From positions 1,488,001 through 1,552,000 of the forward strand of contig NZ_CP027712.1 in the NCBI RefSeq assembly GCF_003945765.1: a stretch of DNA of 64,000 nt. The letters are read 5' to 3'. Position numbers and translations under genes: made by a program. The stretch is from Pseudomonas chlororaphis subsp. chlororaphis. GTDB lineage: Bacteria > Pseudomonadota > Gammaproteobacteria > Pseudomonadales > Pseudomonadaceae. The first letter of the stretch is position 1, and each line of letters starts with the position of its first letter. The notes under the pieces were generated by a model. The model saw only the letters and a program-made list of their open reading frames with translations. It was not told the origin of the DNA and searched no databases. This document shows positions 45,153 through 53,474 of the stretch, in pieces.

Positions 45153-46721
45153 ATGTCAGGCCAAGGCAAATTCAAGAAACAGCTCTCTCTGGTTGACCTC
45201 ACCTTCATCGGCCTGGGGGCGATCTTCGGTTCCGGCTGGTTGTTCGCCGCCAGCCATGTCTCGGCCATCGCCGGGCCGGCGGGAATCTTCTCCTGGCTGC
45301 TCGGCGGTTTCGCCGTCCTGCTGCTGGGCATCGTCTATTGCGAACTGGGCGCGGCCCTGCCGCGAGCGGGCGGGGTGGTGCGTTATCCGGTGTTCTCCCA
45401 TGGGCCGCTGCTGGGCTACCTGATGGGCTTTATCACCCTGATCGCGTTTTCCAGCCTGGTGGCCATTGAAGTGGTGGCGGCGCGGCAATACGCGGCGGCC
45501 TGGTTTCCGGGGCTGACCCATGCCGGCACCAGCAACCCGACCATCATCGGCTGGCTGGTGCAGTTCGCCCTGTTGTGCCTGTTCTTCTGGCTCAACTACT
45601 CCAGCGTCAAGACCTTCGCCAAATCCAACAATTTCATCAGCCTGTTCAAGTTCGTCGTGCCGCTGCTGGTCATCGGCGTGCTGTTCACCTTCTTCAAAGC
45701 GGAGAATTTCCACGTCCAGGGCTTTGCTCCCTTTGGGCTGTCCGGCATCGAAATGGCGGTCTCAGCCGGCGGCATCATCTTCGCCTACCTGGGGCTGACG
45801 CCGATCATTTCGGTGGCCAGCGAAGTGCGCAATCCACAGCGCACCATTCCCATCGCGCTGATCCTTTCGGTCCTGCTCTCGACCCTGATCTACGGCCTGC
45901 TGCAACTGGCGTTCCTCGGCAGCATTCCCACCGACATGCTGGCCAACGGCTGGAGCAGTATCAGCAAGCAATTCTCCCTGCCGTACCGCGACATCGCCCT
46001 GACCCTGGGTGTTGGCTGGCTGGCCTACCTGGTGGTGGCCGACGCGGTGATTTCTCCCAGCGGCTGCGGCAACATCTACATGAACGCCACGCCACGGGTG
46101 GTGTACGGCTGGGCGAAGACCGGGACCTTCTTCAAGATCTTCACCCGCATCGACGAGCAGTCCGGCATCCCGCGCCCGGCGCTGTGGCTGACCTTCGGCC
46201 TGTCGGTGTTCTGGACCTTGCCGTTCCCGTCCTGGGAAGCGCTGATCAATGTGGTGTCGGCGGCCCTGGTGCTGAGTTACGCGATTGCCCCGATCAGTGT
46301 GGCGGCGCTGCGCAAGAGTGCGCCGGACCTGCCGCGGCCGTTCCGGGTCAGCGGCTTCGGCCTGTTGGGACCGGTGTCCTTCGTCATCGCCGCGCTGATC
46401 GTCTACTGGTCCGGCTGGAGCACGGTGTCCTGGCTGCTGGGCCTGCAGATCCTGATGTTCGTCATCTACCTGGGCTGCAGGCGCCTGGTACCCACCGACC
46501 ACCTGAGCCTGACCGAACAGGTGCGTTCGTCCCTATGGCTGATCGCCTTTTACGCCCTGACCATGGTCATTTCCTACCTGGGCAGCTTCGGCGGGATCGG
46601 CGTGCTCACTCACCCCTACGACACCCTGGTCGTCACCCTCATGGCCCTGTGCATTTACTACTGGGGGGCCAATACCGGGGTGCCAGGCAGCAAGCTGCTG
46701 CTGGAAGGGGCAGACGAATGA
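45153..46721 (+). CDS. APC-family amino-acid permease, probable hydroxyproline importer
   Basis: 522 aa with twelve or more membrane segments; APC signature GLGAIFGSGWLFAASH in segment 1 and PVFSHGPLLGYLMGF nearby. It lies inside the hydroxyproline unit, so it most likely imports hydroxyproline or proline. GAAGG stands upstream of the ATG. Confidence 0.87.
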   Translation: MSGQGKFKKQLSLVDLTFIGLGAIFGSGWLFAASHVSAIAGPAGIFSWLLGGFAVLLLGIVYCELGAALPRAGGVVRYPVFSHGPLLGYLMGFITLIAFSSLVAIEVVAARQYAAAWFPGLTHAGTSNPTIIGWLVQFALLCLFFWLNYSSVKTFAKSNNFISLFKFVVPLLVIGVLFTFFKAENFHVQGFAPFGLSGIEMAVSAGGIIFAYLGLTPIISVASEVRNPQRTIPIALILSVLLSTLIYGLLQLAFLGSIPTDMLANGWSSISKQFSLPYRDIALTLGVGWLAYLVVADAVISPSGCGNIYMNATPRVVYGWAKTGTFFKIFTRIDEQSGIPRPALWLTFGLSVFWTLPFPSWEALINVVSAALVLSYAIAPISVAALRKSAPDLPRPFRVSGFGLLGPVSFVIAALIVYWSGWSTVSWLLGLQILMFVIYLGCRRLVPTDHLSLTEQVRSSLWLIAFYALTMVISYLGSFGGIGVLTHPYDTLVVTLMALCIYYWGANTGVPGSKLLLEGADE

Positions 46722-46773
46722 GCACGGCCCAGGCATCCATTCAGCTCACGCCATTTATTCAGAGAGGTAACCC

Positions 46774-48348
46774 ATGCCTGTAACAGGACAACTGCTGATC
46801 GGCCAAACCCGCGTGCGGGGTGGCCACGGCGAAGTGCATGCGCTGGCTGCCGCCACCGGCGAGATCCTGGCGCCGGGTTTTGGCGGCGCCGGCCCGAACG
46901 ACCTGGAGCGCGCCTGTGCCCTGGCCGAAGCGGCATTCGACCGCTACCGGGAAACCAGCCTGGAGCAACGGGCGGCGTTCCTGGAGAGCATCGCCGGCAA
47001 CATCCTCGCCCTCGGTGATGAGCTGATCGAGCGCTGCATGAGCGAAACCGGCCTGCCCCGTGCCCGCCTGGAAGGCGAGCGCGGGCGCACCCTAGGCCAG
47101 CTGCGTTTGTTCGCGGCGGTGGTGCGCGACGGCAGCTTCCTGGCGGCGCGCATCGACCCGGCCCAGCCGGAGCGCCAACCCTTGCCCAAGGTGGATCTGC
47201 GCCTGCGCCAGATCGCCATCGGGCCGGTGGCGGTGTTCGGCGCCTCGAACTTTCCCCTGGCGTTTTCCGTGGCCGGCGGCGACACCGCCTCGGCACTGGC
47301 CGCCGGTTGCCCGGTGGTGGTCAAGGCGCATTCGGCGCACCCTGGCACCTCGGAACTGGTAGGCCAGGCGATCCAGCAGGCAGTGCACAGCCACGGGTTG
47401 CCGGAAGGGGTGTTCTCGCTGCTGTTCGATGCCGGCCGCAGCATCGGCCAGGGGCTGGTGGCGGACAGTCGGATCAAGGCCGTGGGCTTTACCGGTTCGC
47501 GCAGCGGCGGCGTGGCGCTGATGAAGATCGCCGCGGCCCGCGAGGAACCGATCCCGGTCTATGCCGAGATGAGTTCGATCAACCCGGTGCTGCTGTTGGC
47601 CAATGCGCTGGCCGAGCGCGGCGAAGCCATCGCCCAGGCCTTTGTCGGCTCCCTGACCCTGGGCGCCGGGCAGTTCTGCACCAACCCGGGTTTGCTCCTC
47701 GCGGTCGACAGCCCGGCGTTGCGCGCATTCGAAGCCGCGGCGGTAGCCGCGCTCAAGGTGGCGTCGGCGCAGACCATGTTGACGCCAGGCATCCACGCCA
47801 GCTACTGCCAGGGCGTCGAGCGGCTGCTGCGGCATACCGAGGTGGAGTCCTTGGGGCAGGGCGCCGATGGCCAGCGCTATCAGGCCCGTGCCGCGCTGTT
47901 CGCCACATCGGCCGAGGCCTTTATGGCCCGCGCTGCACTGCGCGAGGAGGTCTTCGGCCCGGCCTCGTTGATCGTGCGTTGCAGCGATGTCGCGCAGATG
48001 AAAGCGCTGCTGGCGAGCCTGGAAGGTCAGTTGACCATCGCCCTGCACCTGAGTGACGACGACCATCCGCAAGCCCGGGAACTGCTGCCGTTGCTGGAGC
48101 GCAAGGCTGGCCGCCTGCTGGTCAACGGTTTTGGCACCGGGGTCGAAGTCGGCCATGCCATGGTCCATGGCGGGCCGTTCCCCGCCACCTCGGATACGCG
48201 CACCACTTCGGTGGGCAGCCTGGCGATCCAGCGTTTCCTGCGCCCGGTGTCGTACCAGGACTTGCCGCCAGCACTGCTGCCGCAGGCTTTGCGCAACGAC
48301 AACCCCTGGCAGGTTCCACAGCGTCTCAACGGCGAGCGCCCGTTGTAG
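46774..48348 (+). CDS. lhpG: 2-oxoglutarate semialdehyde dehydrogenase
   Basis: 524 aa, NADP-type aldehyde dehydrogenase. Catalytic Cys in [10 protein letters not shown], the active-site Glu region EMSSINPVL and the cofactor stretch [10 protein letters not shown] are present. Converts alpha-ketoglutaric semialdehyde to 2-oxoglutarate, the last step of hydroxyproline breakdown. Its TAG (48346-48348) is inside a family-A REP half. Confidence 0.9.
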   Translation: MPVTGQLLIGQTRVRGGHGEVHALAAATGEILAPGFGGAGPNDLERACALAEAAFDRYRETSLEQRAAFLESIAGNILALGDELIERCMSETGLPRARLEGERGRTLGQLRLFAAVVRDGSFLAARIDPAQPERQPLPKVDLRLRQIAIGPVAVFGASNFPLAFSVAGGDTASALAAGCPVVVKAHSAHPGTSELVGQAIQQAVHSHGLPEGVFSLLFDAGRSIGQGLVADSRIKAVGFTGSRSGGVALMKIAAAREEPIPVYAEMSSINPVLLLANALAERGEAIAQAFVGSLTLGAGQFCTNPGLLLAVDSPALRAFEAAAVAALKVASAQTMLTPGIHASYCQGVERLLRHTEVESLGQGADGQRYQARAALFATSAEAFMARAALREEVFGPASLIVRCSDVAQMKALLASLEGQLTIALHLSDDDHPQARELLPLLERKAGRLLVNGFGTGVEVGHAMVHGGPFPATSDTRTTSVGSLAIQRFLRPVSYQDLPPALLPQALRNDNPWQVPQRLNGERPL

Positions 48349-48395
48349 CCACTGCTGCAGGCTGCGGTCAGGCCGCAGGCCTGCAGCGTTCTCAC
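48345..48395. repeat. Half REP (family A) at the end of the dehydrogenase gene
   Basis: TGTAGCCACTGCTGCAGGC, a diverged left arm; no matching right arm. Confidence 0.65.
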
Positions 48396-48408
48396 CCTCA
48401 ACCCCATA

Positions 48409-48427
48409 GGGCCGGGTTTCCCGGCCC
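48409..48427 (+). terminator. Perfect 8-bp hairpin, possible terminator
   Basis: GGGCCGGG-TTT-CCCGGCCC, then CCACGG and a T-run. It separates the semialdehyde dehydrogenase gene from the reductase gene; read-through is possible since the tail is short. Confidence 0.45.
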
Positions 48428-48455
48428 CCACGGTTTTTATCGGAGCACAAGCCCC

Positions 48456-49472
48456 ATGTCCGATCTCGTCACTCTTTCCCTCGCCGAAGTCCATGAGCTG
48501 TCCCTCAAGGTGCTGACCCGCCACGGCCTGTCCAATGCCCACGCCCGGGCCATTGCCGAGGTCATCACCCAGGGGCAGCGCGACGAGTGCCACTCCCACG
48601 GGGTGTACCGCCTGCTGGGTTGTGTGCGCTCCGTGCGCGAGGGCAAGGTCGACCCGCTGGCCGAGCCGAGCCTGCGGCCTATCTCCGCGGGCGTGCTGGA
48701 GGTGGATGCGCACTATGGTTATTCCTTGCTGGCGTTCCAGACCGGCTTGCCATTGCTGGCGGAAAAGGCCCGCAGCCAGGGGCTGGCGGCCATGGCGATC
48801 AAACGGTGCTTCCACTTCTCCGCTCTGTGGCCGGAGGTCGAGGCCATCGCCGCCGAGGGGCTGGTGGGCATCGCCATGAACCCCAGCCACAGCTGGGTGG
48901 CGCCGGCCGGCGGCAGCAAACCGGTGTTTGGCACCAACCCCCTGGCGTTCGCCTGGCCACGACCGGCGGGCCAGCCGTTCGTGTTCGACTTCGCAACCAG
49001 CGCCATCGCCCGCGGCGATATCGAACTGCACGCGCGCCAAGGCAAGGCTATCCCCGAACACTGGGCCATCGACGCCCAGGGCCAACCGACCACAGATGCC
49101 AGGGCGGCCCTGCAAGGCGCCATGCAAACCTTCGGCGGGCACAAGGGTTCAGCCCTGGCGGCGATGATCGAACTGCTGGCCGGCGCCTTGATCGGCGACC
49201 TCACCAGCGCCGAGTCCATGGCCTTCGACGCCGGTGTCGGCGCCGCGCCTTGCCATGGCGAGCTGATCCTGGCGTTCGATCCGCAGGTGTTTCTGGGGCA
49301 GGACTACGAGAAGGGTCTGGAACGCGCCGAAGGACTGTTCGCGGCCATCACGGGGCAGGGCGCGCGGCTGCCGTCGCAGCGGCGTTTCGAAGCCAGGGCC
49401 CGCAGCGCGCAACACGGCGTAAAGATCTCCCGCGCGCTGTTCAACGATATCCAGGCGCTGTTGGCGCAGTAA
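48456..49472 (+). CDS. lhpD: Ldh-family reductase, probable pyrroline-2-carboxylate reductase
   Basis: 338 aa. The malate/L-lactate-dehydrogenase-2 (Ldh_2) fold: HSHGVYRLLG with the active-site His and the LAFAWPRPAG and SAIARGDIEL stretches. Members reduce Delta1-pyrroline-2-carboxylate or Delta1-piperideine-2-carboxylate with NADPH. In this cluster it may handle the imine side product or trans-3-hydroxyproline. Substrate is inferred from context. Confidence 0.85.
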   Translation: MSDLVTLSLAEVHELSLKVLTRHGLSNAHARAIAEVITQGQRDECHSHGVYRLLGCVRSVREGKVDPLAEPSLRPISAGVLEVDAHYGYSLLAFQTGLPLLAEKARSQGLAAMAIKRCFHFSALWPEVEAIAAEGLVGIAMNPSHSWVAPAGGSKPVFGTNPLAFAWPRPAGQPFVFDFATSAIARGDIELHARQGKAIPEHWAIDAQGQPTTDARAALQGAMQTFGGHKGSALAAMIELLAGALIGDLTSAESMAFDAGVGAAPCHGELILAFDPQVFLGQDYEKGLERAEGLFAAITGQGARLPSQRRFEARARSAQHGVKISRALFNDIQALLAQ

Positions 49473-49548
49473 CCGCGATTCTTGTAGCGAGCAAGCTCAT
49501 CTACAGAGGGGCCGTGATCGTTCAACAAGTGATCGTTGCAGTTCCGGG

Positions 49549-50163
49549 CTATGAATGAACGTCTTCTTGAATCGGCATACCGATGCAGCGCTCGAATATC
49601 TGATTCAGATGGTGATCATTGCCGTGGAATGAACTGATGTTGGCTGCAACCCATTCCTGTTGGTCAACCGCCCACCAATCGATTTCATAGCCGGCGTTGA
49701 CGATGATCCATTCGAAAAGGATGCGCTGGGTTCGCCCGTTGCCTTCCCTGAAGGGATACAGGACGTTGATCGTTCCGTAAGACTCGGCGCAGGCAACTAC
49801 CAGCTGTTCACGTGAATAACCGTCAAACCAGCCTGCTGCCTTGAGCCGGCTGAATTCTTTGGTCGCTTCCGGTTCGATGCGCTCGGGGATACAGAACTGA
49901 TTGCCACCCTTGCTGATCTTCACGGTTCTCAGTTCGCCTGCCCAACTGTAGATCCGCGAAAACAGCGTGTGATGGATGTCTTTCAAGGTTGCCAGACTGT
50001 AGGGCGGTTCCTGGAATTCGAACTGCGTTGCGCACTTCTCGGTGAGATAGCGTTCTGCCTCGTTGAGGTCTCGCTCATCACGCAAATCCAGGAGGTTTTT
50101 CAGGACATCGGTTCCCGGGTAGCAATCCGGGTCATGGCCAACGCCGTACTTGTCGATATTCAC
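49549..50163 (-). CDS. Fic-family protein with altered catalytic motif
   Basis: 204 aa, the usual Fic length. GTG at 50163 preferred: it overlaps the stop of the YhfG-type gene as GTGA, and KYGVGHDPDCYPG is the standard Fic start; an ATG at 50217 inside the upstream gene is possible. The Fic motif reads YPFREGNGR: the catalytic His is Tyr (codon TAT). The rest of the motif and flap are kept. The change predicts loss of AMP-transfer activity. Confidence 0.88.
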   Translation of the reverse strand: MNIDKYGVGHDPDCYPGTDVLKNLLDLRDERDLNEAERYLTEKCATQFEFQEPPYSLATLKDIHHTLFSRIYSWAGELRTVKISKGGNQFCIPERIEPEATKEFSRLKAAGWFDGYSREQLVVACAESYGTINVLYPFREGNGRTQRILFEWIIVNAGYEIDWWAVDQQEWVAANISSFHGNDHHLNQIFERCIGMPIQEDVHS

Positions 50164-50330
50164 ACTTTGAGTTGTTGAACGGCTTTGAGTGCTGCTTTGC
50201 GTGAGGGCAGTCTGCATTCCTCATCGTTGAGCGATGTGGCGAAACCTTCAAGGCGCAGACTGGCGCTGAAGTTGGATTTACGATGCTTGGCGAAGTAGGC
50301 TTTTTTAGCTTGAAAACTCAGCTTTTCCAT
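50160..50330 (-). CDS. YhfG-type antitoxin (Fic partner)
   Basis: 56 aa beginning MEKLSFQAKKAYFAKHRKSN, with the YhfG/AntF segment NFSASLRLEGF. Small Fic-inhibiting proteins of this type precede fic in many gammaproteobacteria. ATG at 50330. Overlaps the Fic start by 4 nt, so the pair forms one operon. Confidence 0.85.
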   Translation of the reverse strand: MEKLSFQAKKAYFAKHRKSNFSASLRLEGFATSLNDEECRLPSRKAALKAVQQLKV

Positions 50331-50436
50331 ATCCGGCCCCTCTATGCGAGTGATGGAAAATCATAGCTGATAGCAGGGGGGACTTTGTTATCGTTCATCG
50401 CTCGTTTCAATCTTCCTGAATACGGATATCCAGTTG

Positions 50437-50967
50437 ATGAACCTCCACTTCGAAACCCCCAACCTGTTGCTGCGCCCGCGTACCCTCGAACACTTCGAGG
50501 CGTGCATCGCCATGGACCTCGATCCGCAAGTCACCCGTTACCTTCCCGGCCCCTGGGACGGTGGCGAGGAGCACCGCGATTTCGTGCGTTCGCGTATGGA
50601 GCGCGATTTTGGTGAGCACTGTGGTTATTGGGCGATCTTTGCCAAGTCCGCGCCGGAGGAGTTTCTCGGCTGGGTGTCGTTCATTCCCTACGAGGCTGTC
50701 GGCCCGGAACTGGAAATGGGCTGGCGCCTGGTGCGCCGGGCGTGGGGCAGGGGTGTTGCGTCCGAGGCGGCGGGGCGCGTTGTCGAGCACGCTTTTCTCG
50801 GGGCGGGGGTCGAGCGCATCGTCGCCGATGCCCATGCCTTGAACGAGGCCTCGCTGGGGGTGGCGCGCAAGCTGGGTTTTCGTTTTGTGCGCGATGGCGA
50901 GTTCGAGGGACTGCCGAGCAAGTTTTTCGAGATGACCCGGGCGGATTTCGACGCCCGAGGACGTTGA
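50437..50967 (+). CDS. GNAT N-acetyltransferase (RimJ/RimL type)
   Basis: 176 aa. Acetyltransf_3 fold with LEMGWRLVRRAWGRGVASEA, the acetyl-CoA loop, and a late NEASLGVARKLGF helix. Acts on an N-terminal amine or small molecule; unknown substrate. ATG at 50437 preferred to the adjoining TTG. Confidence 0.86.
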   Translation: MNLHFETPNLLLRPRTLEHFEACIAMDLDPQVTRYLPGPWDGGEEHRDFVRSRMERDFGEHCGYWAIFAKSAPEEFLGWVSFIPYEAVGPELEMGWRLVRRAWGRGVASEAAGRVVEHAFLGAGVERIVADAHALNEASLGVARKLGFRFVRDGEFEGLPSKFFEMTRADFDARGR

Positions 50968-51149
50968 TCTGCCGCCGCTGACTGGCCGTTTGTCGCCACC
51001 TTGCTGCCGCTATCTGCCTGCTGCTATCAGGTTCAGCTAGCAGACAGTTTCGAGCTGTTAAAACACGTCTTACGCCTGGCAGGAGCCGGGTGGTTGCAGG
51101 GGGCGTTGTCAGCAGTTCAAGCGTCGGCGTCAAGCGCCGGGGAGGCAGC

Positions 51150-51491
51150 ATGTTGTTACGTTACACGGCTCTGGTGGCGGTGGTCGTAGTGGCCTCCGGG
51201 TGTGTGCAGGAACGGGTGGTGCATGAGCGGCGGGTGGTCGAACGCGCGGCGCCGGTGGAGTACACCGAGGTGGTTGCGCCGCAGCCACCGCCGGTGCGGG
51301 TCATCGAAGTCGAGCCCATGCATCGCCCGGGTTATGTCTGGTCCCGGGCTTACTGGCACTGGGATGGCCGGCAGTATGTGGCGGTCCATGGTCACTGGGA
51401 GCCGTTGCGTCCCGGGTACCATTATGTGCACCCGTTCTGGGAGCGTCGCGGCGATGGCTGGCACCTGCATGCGGGTGGCTGGGCCAGTTGA
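51150..51491 (+). CDS. YXWGXW-type lipoprotein
   Basis: 113 aa with a lipobox (VVASGC, Cys18). The body has two aromatic repeats (WHWDGRQYVAVHGHWEPLRP then HPFWERRGDGWHLHAGGW) typical of the YXWGXW repeat family, surface or outer-membrane proteins of unknown role. GGAGG before the ATG at 51150; terminator 34 bp after the stop. Confidence 0.82.
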   Translation: MLLRYTALVAVVVVASGCVQERVVHERRVVERAAPVEYTEVVAPQPPPVRVIEVEPMHRPGYVWSRAYWHWDGRQYVAVHGHWEPLRPGYHYVHPFWERRGDGWHLHAGGWAS

Positions 51492-51524
51492 GCGAAGGCG
51501 AACCGGCGCACAGGCAAACCTATG

Positions 51525-51551
51525 AAAACGACCCGAACGGGTCGTTTTTTT
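51525..51551 (+). terminator. Intrinsic terminator after the YXWGXW gene
   Basis: ACGACCC-GAAC-GGGTCGT with eight T's following and A's before; it may serve the convergent oxidoreductase gene too. Confidence 0.88.
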
Positions 51552-51581
51552 TGCGCTTGCAGAACGCTGCATGCCTTGGCG

Positions 51582-52244
51582 TCAGGAGCGCCACGAACCT
51601 TCGGGCAGTTCGACTTCTCGTTGCGCCTGCGCCAGGGCCGCGCGCAGCCCCGGTTTATCCAGCGGGATGCAGTAGGCCGGTTTGGCCCGTTCGAAACGCC
51701 AGCTGTCCGCCAGGCCGCCGCCATCGACCGTGTCGAAACCCAGCTCGTCGAGCAATTGCACGACCTGCGCCTTGGCCTGCGGATCGTCGCCGGCAATCGG
51801 CAGGGCGCGGCGATCAGGGGCGCCACTGGGGCGGGCGTCGGTCAGCAGGTCCTGGGCGAGGATGGCATTGAACACCTTCACCACCCTGGCGCCTTTGAGG
51901 TGTTCGGCGAGCAGTTGGCTGGTGGTGGTTTCGAAGCGGTCCAGGGCCTCGATATGACCGTCGCGGGACGGGTAATAGTTATTGGCGTCCAGCACCGTCT
52001 TGCCGGCCAGCAGGGCTGCGGGGAGGCTACGGTAATGGGCCAGCGGGATGGCCACCAGCACCAGCTCGCCGAACTGTACGGCGTCTTCGACGCTGCCGAT
52101 GCGGCTGCCGCGAATGCCGCTGGCCACGCTGCTCATGGTCTGCGGGCCGCGGGAGTTGCTGAGCATCACCTCATGCCCCGCCGCCAGGGCCAGTTGCGCC
52201 ACGGCGCGCCCGATAAAACCTGCTCCGATAATGCCGATACGCAT
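51582..52244 (-). CDS. NAD(P)-binding F420-reductase-like oxidoreductase
   Basis: 220 aa with N-terminal Rossmann motif GIIGAGFIGRAVAQ, an AIPLAHY strand and DANNYYPSRDG. It matches the NADPH-dependent F420 reductase-like/ketopantoate-type short family. Start 52244 preferred because GGAG is at correct spacing; an ATG two codons upstream (52250) is also possible. Divergent from a LysR gene that probably controls it. Confidence 0.85.
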   Translation of the reverse strand: MRIGIIGAGFIGRAVAQLALAAGHEVMLSNSRGPQTMSSVASGIRGSRIGSVEDAVQFGELVLVAIPLAHYRSLPAALLAGKTVLDANNYYPSRDGHIEALDRFETTTSQLLAEHLKGARVVKVFNAILAQDLLTDARPSGAPDRRALPIAGDDPQAKAQVVQLLDELGFDTVDGGGLADSWRFERAKPAYCIPLDKPGLRAALAQAQREVELPEGSWRS

Positions 52245-52343
52245 GTCCATGCTCCGTTGAAAGGGTCGAGCGGCTATGATGATTCACCACCAGATGGCGA
52301 TAAATAAGCGACTGGTACTTAATCTCGTTACTGGGAGTGTTGA

Positions 52344-53237
52344 ATGATGGATCGTCTGACCAGCATGGAGGCCTTTGTCGCGGCCGCCGAAAGCGGTTCC
52401 TACGCTCGTGCGGCGACCCGCCTGGGGCTGTCGCCGCAGATGGTCGCCAAGCATGTGGCGGCGCTGGAGCAGCGGCTGGGCGCGCGCTTGCTCAACCGCA
52501 CCACGCGCCGGCAGAGTCTGACCGAGCTGGGCAGTGCCTACCTCGAGCGCTGCAAGCACATCCTCGGCGAAGCCCGGGCCGCTGATTCCCTGGCGCAGAT
52601 CATGAATGCCACGCCCCGGGGCAAGCTGCGCATCAGCGCGCCGGTGACCTTCGGCTCCTACAGCCTCATGCCGTTCGTGACGGCGTTTTTGCGCGAGCAT
52701 CCGCAGGTGGAAATCGACCTGCACCTCACCGATCGCTACATCGACCTGGTGGAGGAGGGCTACGAGGCGGTCTTTCGTATCGGCCCGCTGGCCGATTCCA
52801 GCCTGACCGCCAGGCCACTGGCGCCCTATCGGTTGATCGCCTGCGCGGCACCTGCCTACCTCGCCGCCCGGGGCACGCCACGGGTGCCGGCCGATCTCGA
52901 ACAGCATGAGTGCCTGGGGTACGCCTACTGGTCGCGGCCGGCGGACAACCAATGGCAGTTCCGCCGCGACGGCCAGGTACATGAGGTTCAGGTGCGCAGC
53001 CGCTTGCAGGTCAACGAGAGCAAGGCCTTGCTGTCGGCGGCCGTGGATGGCTTCGGCATCGTCCTGGGGCCGGCGGATTTTCTCGAACCGGCGCGGGCCG
53101 CGGGGGAGTTGGTGCAGTTGCTACCCGGCTATGAGGCGCCGAGTCGCGCGATGCATCTGCTGTACCGGCCGGACCGGCAGATGACCGCCAAGCTGCGGCA
53201 CTTCGTCGATGCGGCGATCGCTCGTTTCGGCGCCTGA
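52344..53237 (+). CDS. LysR-family transcriptional regulator
   Basis: 297 aa: N-terminal winged helix (MEAFVAAAESGSYARAATRL, SPQMVAKHVAALEQRLGAR) and a substrate-binding domain. Typical for regulators controlling a divergent oxidoreductase gene, as here. GGGAG before the ATG. Confidence 0.92.
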   Translation: MMDRLTSMEAFVAAAESGSYARAATRLGLSPQMVAKHVAALEQRLGARLLNRTTRRQSLTELGSAYLERCKHILGEARAADSLAQIMNATPRGKLRISAPVTFGSYSLMPFVTAFLREHPQVEIDLHLTDRYIDLVEEGYEAVFRIGPLADSSLTARPLAPYRLIACAAPAYLAARGTPRVPADLEQHECLGYAYWSRPADNQWQFRRDGQVHEVQVRSRLQVNESKALLSAAVDGFGIVLGPADFLEPARAAGELVQLLPGYEAPSRAMHLLYRPDRQMTAKLRHFVDAAIARFGA

Positions 53238-53474
53238 GAGCAACGTCGTCAACCGTCGAAGCGCTCTAGCTCGAAGGTCTTGAGAACCAAGCTTTTTTGT
53301 AACCAATACCGTTCGTCCGACGGATGGGTTTGGCAAGCGCCTGCCCGTCAGTCATTCTGGTGGCCGGGATGTCCTAATGCCACTATCGCTTTCATCCCCG
53401 TCGCGCCCCCTCCAGCCTCCCTGCGAATAGGTTGTTTATTGTGATGATCGCGTTGTCCCGGCCCGAGGTCGTGT

